DNA of 64,000 bases. It comes from Azoarcus sp. DN11 (lineage in GTDB: Bacteria > Pseudomonadota > Gammaproteobacteria > Burkholderiales > Rhodocyclaceae). Below are positions 8,321 to 16,709 of the stretch, in pieces; the first letter of the stretch is position 1; every line of letters starts with the position of its first letter. The stretch lies in assembly GCF_003628555.1 (NCBI RefSeq), contig NZ_CP021731.1:4340001-4404000 (forward strand), given 5' to 3'. The position numbers and the translations under genes are program-made. The notes below the pieces were generated by a model. That model ran no database searches and had not been told where the DNA came from. It worked only from the letters and a program-made list of their open reading frames with translations.

Positions 8321-10098
8321 CGCGCCCCCTTCAGCACGTTCGGCGCGCGCTTGCCGTAGAACTTGTTGACGTCGGCCGCACCGGTCTGCGCCTTGTCCTC
8401 GAGCGAGGCCGCGCGCAGCAGGTATTTCAGGTACAGCGTGTCGTCGTCGAGCAGCACGCGGCGCGCCAAACCGACCTCCTCGCCTTCCGCAGCGAGCCGC
8501 ACGAGCACTGCCTCGAGCTGGCGGCGCACCCGCACGTAGGCGTCCGCCGGGTCGCCCCCGCGACGGCCGGCGAAACCCTCGATCAGCGCCGCGATGTTCA
8601 GCTGCAGCGTGATGGTCGTAAACATCTGCGCGAGCGGCAGCGCCTCGTCGACGCCGATGCGCGCGTCCTCCAGCCCGTCGAGCCGCGTGGCGAGATCCGG
8701 CCAGCGCGCACGCAGCCGCCCGACGTGGATGCGCGCCGCATCGTTGTCCTTCAGCAGCAGGCGCAGGCCATCGTCGCCGAACACCAGTACCGAATTCTGC
8801 TGGTTCGATTCGAGCGCGATGCCGTAGCGCAGCCACAGCGTCAGGTGCAGATCCAGCGTCAGCGCGAGGTAGGCATCGAACCAGGCGTCGAGCGCCCCGC
8901 CGAAGTAGCGCCCCGCGAGCGCTTCCAGCACGGTGCCGCCGCCCGGTGCGTCGGCGAGCAAGCCGGCGATCGGCACCGGCGTCGCGTCGGCGAGCGCCGC
9001 CTCCGGGTAGCGACGCAGGATGAAGCCCAGGAAAGGCAGACCGCCGACGTGCGCGCCGTTCTCCTCGTCGGTGAGCAGCACCCGGCCGGCCAGCGCCGGC
9101 TCGCGCGCGACGATGTCGCCGAGCAGCGTCTGGATGCGGTGGCCGTCGCCGATCGTGCTGGGTTTGATCGTGCGGATGTTCTTCGTCCCCAGCGTGCGGA
9201 TCGTCAGCGGCAGCTTGACGTGCCAGGCGGGTGCGTCGCACAGCGCGAGCGAGCGCACGGAGAGCGTCGGCGTGACGGCGAGCCATGTGCCGGGCGCGCG
9301 GATCGCCTGCGCGACGAGGCCGGCTTCCGCGAGGAAGGCGTCGAGCCGGTGCTCCCACACGAAGGGATGCACCGGCACCAGCGCGTGCGTCGCGGCAAGC
9401 GCCGCCGGCAGCCCGACGTCCGCGAAATCCGGCCAGGCAGGCGGCCGTGCCGCGCCGCTCGCGTGGTGCAGCGCCTGCGGCACCGCCAGCCAGTTGAGTT
9501 CGAACTCGGGGCAGAACTCGGGCGCGTAGCGCGCCAGGTCGGCGACCGCGAAACCGAGCTTGGCCCGCGCCGTCGGATAATAGGGATGATCGAGGAAGGC
9601 GGCGAGGCGGTCATGGTGCAACAGGCGCTCGTGCCAGCAAGGCAGCGCGTGGCCGGACGGCAACCCCGGCTGCGCAAACCAGCGCGCCTGCTCGGCCAGT
9701 GCGGCGCGGCGATGCTCGAGCGCGGCACCGCACTCGTCGGCGTAGTCGGCAAAGCGCAGTGCAGCGGCCTCGGGCAGCCCCTCGGCGAACGCGGCGAGGA
9801 CCGCCGCAACGTCGCGCAAGGGCGTGAAGCCGGTGGCGTCCTCGCGCAGCAGCGGCAAGTCCGCGAGGCGCCAGTCCTGCATGTGGCGCGCGGGCTCGAC
9901 CGGAAGCCACAGCGGCGCGGCGCCGAGGTGGCCGACGCGCAGCCAGCGCCGGCCGCCCTCGCCCTCCAAAAACTCGCCACGGCTCGCGCATTCGCGCACA
10001 TCCTCGCGCAGCAACGCGTCGACCACCCGGCGGCACACGTAGTCGGCATCCGCATCGACCGGCGCCCCGGTCGACATGCCCGGCAGGCGGGCCGTCAT
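8317..10098 (-). CDS. pvsB: IucA/IucC-family NIS siderophore synthetase (PvsB-like)
   Basis: The 593-residue product is a second, clearly different NIS synthetase. The ATP-binding motif appears as DHPYYPTARAKLGF (about 175-188). The catalytic core TIRTLGTKNIRTIKPSTIG and the C-terminal LLKDNDAARIHVGR are also present. Two synthetases with different nucleotide-loop sequences fit a siderophore built from two different carboxylate activations, as in vibrioferrin (citrate and 2-oxoglutarate halves). The start overlaps the stop of the ATP-grasp gene (ATGA), so it is coupled to it. The assignment as PvsB rather than PvsD rests on position, not on a diagnostic residue. Confidence 0.85.
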   Translation of the reverse strand: MTARLPGMSTGAPVDADADYVCRRVVDALLREDVRECASRGEFLEGEGGRRWLRVGHLGAAPLWLPVEPARHMQDWRLADLPLLREDATGFTPLRDVAAVLAAFAEGLPEAAALRFADYADECGAALEHRRAALAEQARWFAQPGLPSGHALPCWHERLLHHDRLAAFLDHPYYPTARAKLGFAVADLARYAPEFCPEFELNWLAVPQALHHASGAARPPAWPDFADVGLPAALAATHALVPVHPFVWEHRLDAFLAEAGLVAQAIRAPGTWLAVTPTLSVRSLALCDAPAWHVKLPLTIRTLGTKNIRTIKPSTIGDGHRIQTLLGDIVAREPALAGRVLLTDEENGAHVGGLPFLGFILRRYPEAALADATPVPIAGLLADAPGGGTVLEALAGRYFGGALDAWFDAYLALTLDLHLTLWLRYGIALESNQQNSVLVFGDDGLRLLLKDNDAARIHVGRLRARWPDLATRLDGLEDARIGVDEALPLAQMFTTITLQLNIAALIEGFAGRRGGDPADAYVRVRRQLEAVLVRLAAEGEEVGLARRVLLDDDTLYLKYLLRAASLEDKAQTGAADVNKFYGKRAPNVLKGAR

Positions 10099-11300
10099 CG
10101 CGTGATCTCCCAGACGAGATCGCGGCTTGCGCGCTCGACCGCGGCCTGCAGGCCCGCGGCGTCGGGGCCGCTGCCGCGCAGCACCCCGAGGTAGTCCTTG
10201 TTCGAATGCGTCAGCTCGATTGCTTCGCCGGGCGTGCGCAACGGCTGGTAGGCGAGACGAATGGCGTCTTCCGCCTGCGCGAAGGCGGCGGGCGCACGCT
10301 CAAGGCGGCCTTCGCGGGTCGCTGTGAAATAGCGGATCCACGCGGCGCGGTCGGGAATCGACAAGGCCGGCAGCGACTCGCCCAAGTGCAGGCGCAGCAC
10401 TTGCTCGAAGAGCGGGAACTGCAGCGCGTCGGCGAGCAGAAACTCGCGGTAGTCACCGATGCTGCGGTAGTTGATCTCTATCAAGCGCGGGCCGCGTGCG
10501 GTCAGCACGTACTCGGTATGGCAGGCGCCGAAACCGACGCCGAAACGCCGGATCGTTTCGCGCACCTCGGCCTCGACGGCGGCCGGCAAGCCGGTCCCCC
10601 ACACCGCCTCGAGTTCGACGAAATGCGGCGGCGGCGACAGCGTCACGCGGAAGCCGCCGAGCACGGCGAGCCCGCTCCCGTCACCGAGCGTCTCCAGCGT
10701 GTAGAGCGGCCCTTCGAGGTATTCCTCGAGCAGCAGCGGCTGGCCCGGCTGCACGCGCCACACTGCCGCACACTGCGCGGCGAGCTCGCCGCGGTCGCGG
10801 GCGAGGCTCACCTGCTGGCTCGCGACGCCCTCGCGCGGTTTGACGATGCACGGCAGCGGCACCTCCGTCAGCGCCGCGAGCGCCGCGGGCTCGCACACCA
10901 CCGCGTGCCACAGCGTGTCGATACCCAGCTCGGCCAGGCGCGCGCGCATCTGGGCCTTGTTCTTGGCCGCGTAGGCGATGCGCCAATCCTTGCCGGGCAG
11001 ACCGAAGTACGCCGCCGCGATCGCGGTTGCGGCCTGAAGATGGTCGCTGTTCGAGAAAACGGCCGCCGGCCGGGCGCCGCGCCCCGTGATCGCATCGATC
11101 ACCGACAACGGGTTGAACACGTCGCAGGCGACGATCTCGTCCGGGCGCGACGCTGACGCGCTGTGCGCGAAATGGGCGCGATGAGCGTCGGCGCAGTCGG
11201 TCAGCAGCACGACCGACAAATCGAGCGCCTTCGCGGCGGGCAGGAAACCATCATTGACTGCTGCGGTGGGCACATGGGCCAGCAGGATCAGTTCGCGCAT
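10095..11300 (-). CDS. pvsA: ATP-grasp ligase of the vibrioferrin-type operon (PvsA-like)
   Basis: The 401-residue product has an N-terminal pre-ATP-grasp domain and then the ATP-grasp fold: LPCIVKPREGVASQQVSL (nucleotide Lys), LLLEEYLEGPLYTLE (adenine-binding EE..L) and RLIEINYR (Mg-binding E.N). It is first in the operon, behind GAGGAG close to the ATG, and has the Fur-like site upstream. ATP-grasp enzymes join a carboxylate to an amine; in vibrioferrin synthesis PvsA is thought to make the alanine-containing amide. The C-terminal 100 residues are divergent. Ligase activity is certain by family; the substrates are inferred. Confidence 0.82.
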   Translation of the reverse strand: MRELILLAHVPTAAVNDGFLPAAKALDLSVVLLTDCADAHRAHFAHSASASRPDEIVACDVFNPLSVIDAITGRGARPAAVFSNSDHLQAATAIAAAYFGLPGKDWRIAYAAKNKAQMRARLAELGIDTLWHAVVCEPAALAALTEVPLPCIVKPREGVASQQVSLARDRGELAAQCAAVWRVQPGQPLLLEEYLEGPLYTLETLGDGSGLAVLGGFRVTLSPPPHFVELEAVWGTGLPAAVEAEVRETIRRFGVGFGACHTEYVLTARGPRLIEINYRSIGDYREFLLADALQFPLFEQVLRLHLGESLPALSIPDRAAWIRYFTATREGRLERAPAAFAQAEDAIRLAYQPLRTPGEAIELTHSNKDYLGVLRGSGPDAAGLQAAVERASRDLVWEITR

Positions 11301-11361
11301 TTGCTCCTCGGGATGCGTGGGGATTCGGGCAGGGCGGGATGCCCGAGCCTGATTGATGCGC

Positions 11362-11380
11362 GAATAATAATCATTCCTAT
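11362..11380. promoter_or_regulatory. Fur-box-like site upstream of the siderophore operon
   Basis: GAATAATAATCATTCCTAT resembles the Fur consensus GATAATGATAATCATTATC; the core AATAATCATT differs at one position from GATAATCATT. It lies about 62 bp before the pvsA-like start in the only AT-rich stretch of this intergenic region. Iron-dependent repression of the operon is the natural reading. Confidence 0.6.
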
Positions 11381-11570
11381 TTCGATTCGCAATTATTCGA
11401 GAAAATTGCGTGGACCGGAATGTATCGGGCGCGACGCGCTAAGAACGAGTGAGATATTCCCCAGGGACCCGGCGAGATAATTCCGGGATGTAGCGGACGA
11501 TTCCGGGATTTATCGGGAGGCCGCGGGAAAATATGTTTTCTGTGGGGAAAACGCGGGCGGCGGCGGGGAA

Positions 11571-12107
11571 TCAGGTCAGCGTGTCGCCCAGCATGCGGGT
11601 CATTACGTCGAGGACGGACTGGGCGGCTTCGGGTTGGAGCGTCGCGCCGGCCGAGGTCCCGGTGAAGGGCAGGTACGGGCGCGCGGAGATGGTGATCTGG
11701 TAGGCGTCGACAGCGTGCCAGCTCTCGCGGGCGCGCTTGTGGCTGTCCTTCGCGAAGACGGCCAGGCTCTTGGAGCGGCCTTCGGTACCCTGTCGCACCA
11801 GGTCGCCCTTCGCGTCGGTGCGCAAGCGGACCTTGGTCGAGTGCGGGGCGCGGTCGATGGTGCCGCCGAACTGGTGGATGGCTGCGTAGACGCGTGCGGC
11901 GCCGCCGGCTCGCTTCGTTCGAGCGGCGATCGTCGCCTGGGACAGTGGCGCCCAGCCCGGGCGGCCCTGGGCGGCGAAGTTCGCCTCGGTTTCCGCCTCG
12001 AGTGCGGCCGCGATGCGCTGGAAGAGCGGGCGGCCGTCCTGCAGCTTGGCGATCGCATCGGCGATCCTCGGTGCGGCGTTGCCTGCGTTGATGTCGATGC
12101 GGATCAT
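11571..12107 (-). CDS. Phage virion morphogenesis protein (Mu gpG-like), internally deleted remnant
   Basis: The 178 residues start like Mu gpG-type virion morphogenesis (tail completion) proteins: helix LFQRIAAALEAETEANF, then GRPGWAPLSQATIAAR. After TKRAGGAARV the sequence jumps straight to YAAIHQFGG. In intact homologues about 40 residues (the LVDTGRL region and a beta strand) separate these two. The frame has survived, so this is probably a deletion derivative and not functional. The C-terminal part (RPYLPFTG) is still recognisable. No capsid, tail or integrase gene adjoins it, so it is an isolated trace of a Mu-like prophage. Confidence 0.7.
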   Translation of the reverse strand: MIRIDINAGNAAPRIADAIAKLQDGRPLFQRIAAALEAETEANFAAQGRPGWAPLSQATIAARTKRAGGAARVYAAIHQFGGTIDRAPHSTKVRLRTDAKGDLVRQGTEGRSKSLAVFAKDSHKRARESWHAVDAYQITISARPYLPFTGTSAGATLQPEAAQSVLDVMTRMLGDTLT

Positions 12108-12476
12108 GGCCTATCCTTCGTGTGTGAGCGCGGCGCGAAACCGGTAGGGACGCGCCCCTGTGACCGACGGTAGCTACGCCGAGGCAGCCGATACAAGCCA
12201 GAGTGTTGAAAAGCCGCGCTCATTCCCCTTCCGCCTCCCAGTCGTCTCCATATAGCAGCGTGCCCTCGCGCAGCTTGTTCAGGCGCTTGGCGTCCCGCTG
12301 CATCAGGTTGTAACGCGCCGGTGCCCGCATCGCTGCAAGGTGGGTATGCGGCGTGGCTGGTATTAGGGCGGCAATCGAATACCGCCGTTCGCCCTGCGCC
12401 CGTCGAAGGCATCGGCAGGGCTGCGGGGCGAACTCAGCCCGAACGGGCGTCGGGCTGCCGGGAGAACCGGTGAGTT
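12108..12476. other. Gene-poor stretch with a possible worn prophage fragment
   Basis: No convincing gene is visible. A 36-codon minus-strand frame at 12220-12330 encodes a charged, protein-like sequence (RYNLMQRDAKRLNKLREGT ending in an acidic tail) that I do not recognise. It could be the C-terminal scrap of another prophage gene or chance. Other frames here are ordinary GC-driven shadows. Confidence 0.4.
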
Positions 12477-13988
12477 TTACATCCGCTCGCCGCGCAGCGC
12501 GCGCAGGTGCCAGCTGAACACCTCTTCGAGCAGGTGGGGCGTCTGCTTGCCGGGCGAGAACTGCAGCGCGCGCTTGTAATAGTCGCTCAGCGCGGGCTTG
12601 AAGTTCGGATGCGCGCAGTTCTCGATGATCACCTTCGCGCGCTGCTTGGGCGAGAGCCCGCGCAGGTCGGCGAGGCCCTGCTCGGTCACCAGCACCTGCA
12701 CGTCGTGCTCGGTGTGATCGACGTGCGAGGCCATCGGCACGATGCACGAGATCGCCCCGCCCTTCGCCTGCGACGGGGTCATGAAGATCGACAGGTAGGC
12801 ATTGCGCGCAAAGTCGCCCGAGCCGCCGATGCCGTTCATGATCTTCGAGCCCATCACGTGCGTCGAATTGACGTTGCCGTAGATGTCGGCCTCGATCAGG
12901 CCGTTCATCGCGATGATGCCCAGGCGGCGGATCACTTCCGGATGGTTGCTGATCTCCTGCGGGCGCAGGATGATGCGCTCGCGGTACTTCGCCAGATCCG
13001 CGTTGAGTTCCGCCAGCGCCTCGTTACTGAGCGAGAAGGCGGTGGCCGACGCGCTCGCGAGCTTGCCGGACTTGAGCATCTCCAGCATGCCGTCCTGCAG
13101 CACTTCCGTGTAGGCGGTGAGGTTGTCGAACGGGCCTTCGTTGAGGCCCGCCATCACGGCGTTGGCGATGTTGCCCACGCCCGACTGCAGCGGCAGCAGC
13201 TCCTTGGGCAAGCGCCCTTTCTTCACCTCGTGCTGCAGGAATTCGAGGATGTGGCCGGCGATCTTCTTCGAGTTCTCGTCGGGCGGCGCGAAGGCCGAGT
13301 TGCGGTCCGGCGCGTGCGTCTCGACGACCGCGATCACCTTGTTCGGGTCGCAGCGCAGGTAGGGCTCGCCGATGCGGTCGGAACTGCGCACGAGCGGGAT
13401 CGGCTGGCGGTGCGGCGGCAACTGCGTGCCGTACCAGATGTCGTGCATGCCCTCGAGCTGGGCGCTCTGCCACGAGTTGACCTCGAGAATGACCTTGTCG
13501 GCCTGGTCCAGCCAGGTCTTGTTGTTGCCGATCGACGACGACGGGATGAGCCGCCCGTCTTCCAGGATGCCCGCGACTTCCACAACCGCAACGTCGAGCT
13601 TGCCGAGGAAACCGAACCACACGAACTGCGCAACGTGCGACAGGTGGATGTCGATGTACTCCATCTCACCGGCGTTGATGCGCTTGCGGCAGGTCGGATC
13701 CGACTGGTAGGGCAGGCGCATCTCGATGCCATCGACCATCGCCAACGCGCCGTCGAGCTCCGGCGCCGTCGAGGCGCCCGTCCACACGCCGATCTTGAAA
13801 CGCTTGCCGTTCAGGTTCGCGTCCATGATGTGTTTCGCCAGCGCGGACGGCACCGCCTTCGGGTAGCCCGAACCGGTAAAGCCGCTCATGCCCACGTTCA
13901 TGCCCGACTGGATCAGGCTCGCCGCCTCGTTGGCGGACATCACCTTGTTGCGCAGCGTCGCGCAATGGATGCGATTTTCTTTGTTCAT
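12477..13988 (-). CDS. Succinate/acetyl-CoA (propionyl-CoA) CoA-transferase
   Basis: The 503-residue product matches the length and motifs of the succinate CoA-transferase group (ScpC/YgfH, AarC). It has GFTGSGYPKAVP at 36-47, and Glu295 in AYTEVLQDGM in the position of the catalytic Glu (Glu294 in AarC). The loop PLQSGVGNIANAVMAGL is at about 266-282 and GGSGDFARNAYLSIF lies further on. Such enzymes move CoA between succinate and acetate or propionate. I start it at the ATG at 13988, with GGAGAC ten bases upstream. A LysR gene is transcribed divergently and may control it. Whether succinate, acetate or propionate is preferred cannot be read here. Confidence 0.85.
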   Translation of the reverse strand: MNKENRIHCATLRNKVMSANEAASLIQSGMNVGMSGFTGSGYPKAVPSALAKHIMDANLNGKRFKIGVWTGASTAPELDGALAMVDGIEMRLPYQSDPTCRKRINAGEMEYIDIHLSHVAQFVWFGFLGKLDVAVVEVAGILEDGRLIPSSSIGNNKTWLDQADKVILEVNSWQSAQLEGMHDIWYGTQLPPHRQPIPLVRSSDRIGEPYLRCDPNKVIAVVETHAPDRNSAFAPPDENSKKIAGHILEFLQHEVKKGRLPKELLPLQSGVGNIANAVMAGLNEGPFDNLTAYTEVLQDGMLEMLKSGKLASASATAFSLSNEALAELNADLAKYRERIILRPQEISNHPEVIRRLGIIAMNGLIEADIYGNVNSTHVMGSKIMNGIGGSGDFARNAYLSIFMTPSQAKGGAISCIVPMASHVDHTEHDVQVLVTEQGLADLRGLSPKQRAKVIIENCAHPNFKPALSDYYKRALQFSPGKQTPHLLEEVFSWHLRALRGERM

Positions 13989-14314
13989 GCGATTCACGTC
14001 TCCAGGAAACCGGGATGCCTGCATCCCGGTGCAAACGGCCGCCCGGCGGAGGAGTCCGCAAACCTGCCCTGCATGGAGTCCCGTGCCGTGACGGCGTGAC
14101 CACGATCGCGGCGCAGGAAGCGGCCGCGCAAACAATGCGCGCCACCGGTGACCCGATGGCGCGCATTCGATCGATCGAAGATTCCCGGCGGAGGAGGAGG
14201 GAGGGAGGACCGCCGGACACCACGATGGATGTGGGGCACAGTCTAGGCAGCCGCTGGCCCGGCGACAAGCGACGATTTATGATGCAACGGCTAAGAACCG
14301 CTTAACCATCGACG
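13989..14314. promoter_or_regulatory. Divergent intergenic region with a LysR-type T-N11-A dyad
   Basis: This 326-bp region separates the CoA-transferase and LysR starts and should hold both promoters. The dyad TAAG-N5-CTTA at 14292-14304 has the LysR T-N11-A form and lies 10 bp before the LysR ATG, a place suited to autorepression. Frames crossing the region look non-coding. Confidence 0.4.
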
Positions 14315-15274
14315 ATGAGCTACCGCCTGCCCGGCCTCGCCCTGCTGCGCACTTTCGAATCCGCCGCACGCCACCTGAGCTTCAAGCAGGCCGCGGCGGA
14401 GCTGAGCGTGACCCCGGCCGCCGTGAGCCAGCAGATCAAGGCGCTGGAGGGCTGGCTGGGCGTGCCGCTGTTCCGCCGCATGACGCGCGCGCTGGCCCTC
14501 ACCGAGCACGGCCGCGCGATGCTGCCCAAGGTACGCGAAGGCTTCGACTGCTTCGCCGCGGCCATCGAGAGCACGCGCCAGGCGATCGCCGGGCCGCTCA
14601 CGGTGATCGCACCGCCCTCCTTCGCGAGCCACTGGCTGGTGCCGCACCTCGCGGGCTTCACCAACGCGCACCCGGAAGTCGAGCTGCAGCTCTCGAGCAC
14701 CGCCGACACCGTCGATCGCAGCGGCCAGGCGGCCATCGTCGCCGCGCTCGCCGTCGACCCGCGCGACGCCGAGAGCCGGGTTGCCATCCTGTACGGCACC
14801 GGCCGCTACCCCGGCCGCGTCGTCGACAAGCTCTTCTCGCCCGACTACGTGCCGGTGTGCGTGCCGGCCTTGCTGCGCGGCGACCACGCGCTGCGCGAGC
14901 CGGCCGACCTCGCCCGCCACGTGCTGATCCACGACGACACGCTGCGCGACGCCGGCCCCGGCATCGCGCGCTCGGGCTGGGGGCTGTGGCTCGAACGGGC
15001 GGGCGTCGCCGGCGTCGATGCGAAGCGCGGCCCGCGCTTCGCCAACGCCGCGCTGGCCCTCTCGGCGGTACTCGCCGGCCAGGGGGTCACGCTCGCGTCG
15101 CGCTCGCTGATCGAATCGCGCGTCGCCGAAGGCAGCCTCGCGATCCCCTTCGACATACCGCTGCCCTCGCCCTTCGCCTATTATCTGGTCATGCACGAGG
15201 CGATCGCGCAGCGCCCCGCGGTCGCTGCCTTCCGCGCCTGGCTGACGGCCGAGGCCGCCGCCCAGGCCGTCTGA
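14315..15274 (+). CDS. LysR-family transcriptional regulator (GcvA-like)
   Basis: The 319-residue product opens with a winged helix-turn-helix (about residues 5-65: LALLRTFESAARHLSFKQAA, then VTPAAVSQQIKALEGWLG). The LysR substrate domain follows, beginning LTVIAPPSFASHWLVP. The short N-terminus and the motif FRRMTRALALTEHGR are typical of the GcvA/AmpR branch. It is divergent from the CoA-transferase gene at 12477-13988, the likeliest target, and an SDR gene follows on the same strand 18 bp later. The effector is unknown. Confidence 0.88.
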   Translation: MSYRLPGLALLRTFESAARHLSFKQAAAELSVTPAAVSQQIKALEGWLGVPLFRRMTRALALTEHGRAMLPKVREGFDCFAAAIESTRQAIAGPLTVIAPPSFASHWLVPHLAGFTNAHPEVELQLSSTADTVDRSGQAAIVAALAVDPRDAESRVAILYGTGRYPGRVVDKLFSPDYVPVCVPALLRGDHALREPADLARHVLIHDDTLRDAGPGIARSGWGLWLERAGVAGVDAKRGPRFANAALALSAVLAGQGVTLASRSLIESRVAEGSLAIPFDIPLPSPFAYYLVMHEAIAQRPAVAAFRAWLTAEAAAQAV

Positions 15275-15292
15275 CCCGGGAACACCACCGCA

Positions 15293-16027
15293 ATGAAAGC
15301 CATCCTGACCGGACACACCCAGGGCCTCGGCGCCGCGATCGCCCGGGAACTCCTCGCCCGCACGATCCCCGTGCTGGGCCTGGCGCGGCGCGCGAACGAC
15401 GCCCTCGCCGAACGCTACCCCGACGATCTCTCGCAGGTGCAGATCGACCTCGCCGACACCGACGTCCTCGCCGACTGGCTCGCCAGCGCGACCCTGCGCA
15501 GCTTCCTCGCCGACTGTTCGCAGGCCTTCCTGATCAACAACGCCGGGGGGCTGCAGCCGGTCGGCCAGCCCGACATCCTGCCGCCCGAAGCGATCGCCCG
15601 CGCCATCGCGCTCAACACCACCGCGCCGCTGATGCTCGCGAGCGCCTTCGCCGCCGCCAGCAGCAACGTCGCGGACCGGCGCATCCTGCACGTGTCGAGC
15701 GGCGCCGCGCGCAGCGCCTACGCCGGCTGGAGCGTGTATTGCGCGTCGAAGGCGGCACTCGACCAGCACGCACGCGCCGTCGCGATGGACGGCACGCCCG
15801 GCCTGCGCATCTGCAGCCTCGCCCCGGGCGTCATCGATACCGCGATGCAGGCGGAGATCCGCGCGACGCCCGAAGACCGCTTCCCGGTGCGCGCCCGCTT
15901 CGAGGCGCTCAAGCGCGACAACGCCCTCGCCCGCCCCGACGAATGCGCGTTCCGGCTCGTGAACTACCTGCTCGGCGACGAATTCGGCACGGCGGCAACC
16001 GCCGACCTGCGCCAGCTCGCGCCCTGA
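15293..16027 (+). CDS. Short-chain dehydrogenase/reductase (SDR) family oxidoreductase
   Basis: The 244-residue product has the NAD(P) motif LTGHTQGLGAAIA (TGxxxGxG, residues 5-16), NNAGG at about 83 and the catalytic YCASK (Tyr and Lys spaced by three), with a preceding SSGAAR carrying the Ser. Arg after the second strand (GLARRAN) suggests NADP preference. It follows the LysR gene closely and is probably cotranscribed. The substrate cannot be deduced; the YueD/sepiapterin-reductase-like branch is one possibility. Confidence 0.82.
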   Translation: MKAILTGHTQGLGAAIARELLARTIPVLGLARRANDALAERYPDDLSQVQIDLADTDVLADWLASATLRSFLADCSQAFLINNAGGLQPVGQPDILPPEAIARAIALNTTAPLMLASAFAAASSNVADRRILHVSSGAARSAYAGWSVYCASKAALDQHARAVAMDGTPGLRICSLAPGVIDTAMQAEIRATPEDRFPVRARFEALKRDNALARPDECAFRLVNYLLGDEFGTAATADLRQLAP

Positions 16028-16037
16028 TCCCTGCCGC

Positions 16038-16664
16038 TCAGCGCTCGGCCAGCACCAGCCGCGCCGCGAGCCCGAGGAACACCAGCCCCGCCGACTTGTT
16101 CAGCACGCGCCGCGCAGTCGCCGAACGGCGCAGGCGCTGCCCGATCGACGCCGCGAACAGCGCGATCGCGCCGAAGGTCAGCAGCGTCGCGACGATGAAC
16201 ACGAAGCCCAGCCACATCACCTGCAGCGCCACCGGCCCCGCCCCGGCCTCGACGAACTGCGGCAGGAAGGCGAGGAAGAACAGGATCACCTTGGGATTGG
16301 TGAGGTTCATCACGATCCCGCGCACGTACATGCGCCAGCCGTCCGGTGCCGCCTCACCGACGGTCGGATCGCCTCCGTCGGGCGCCGTCAGCACCTGCCA
16401 CGCGAGCCACGCGAGATAGGCCGCACCGGCGAACTTCAGCACCGTGAAAGCCGTCGCCGACGCGGCGAACACCGCTGCCAGCCCCACCGCGACCGCCGCG
16501 GTGTGCCCGAGCAGGCCCGTGCACAGGCCGAGGACGACCAGCATCCCCGCGCGGCGCCCGCGCATGGCCGACTGCATCAGCACGAACAGGTTGTCCGGGC
16601 CCGGCGCCGCGCCCAGCAGCACCGACACGGCGAAGAAGGCGAGGGTCGTTTCGATGGAAGTCAT
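16038..16664 (-). CDS. LysE/RhtB-family amino-acid exporter
   Basis: The 208-residue product has about six hydrophobic helices. It carries the family signature LLGAAPGPDNLFVLMQSAMRG near the N-terminus and NLTNPKVILFFLAFLPQFV in the middle. LysE/RhtB proteins export amino acids or their analogues across the inner membrane. The gene is convergent with the SDR gene (10 bp between stops) and follows the HugZ-like gene on the same strand after 45 bp. The substrate is unknown. Confidence 0.88.
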   Translation of the reverse strand: MTSIETTLAFFAVSVLLGAAPGPDNLFVLMQSAMRGRRAGMLVVLGLCTGLLGHTAAVAVGLAAVFAASATAFTVLKFAGAAYLAWLAWQVLTAPDGGDPTVGEAAPDGWRMYVRGIVMNLTNPKVILFFLAFLPQFVEAGAGPVALQVMWLGFVFIVATLLTFGAIALFAASIGQRLRRSATARRVLNKSAGLVFLGLAARLVLAER

Positions 16665-16709
16665 GTCAGCTCAGGGGGAAGTGCGCATGGCGGACCGCGC
16701 TTGTCCGGC

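Noticed and set aside
4046..11300. Reading the operon as staphyloferrin B (sbn) or rhizoferrin genes
   Set aside because: Those clusters lack the ATP-grasp gene in first place and have different gene order; the five-gene order here equals pvsABCDE.
12104..12412. 102-codon minus-strand frame overlapping the prophage gene start
   Set aside because: Low-complexity Arg/Gly/Pro composition typical of a shadow; only the 36-codon frame at 12220-12330 looks protein-like, and it is unproven.
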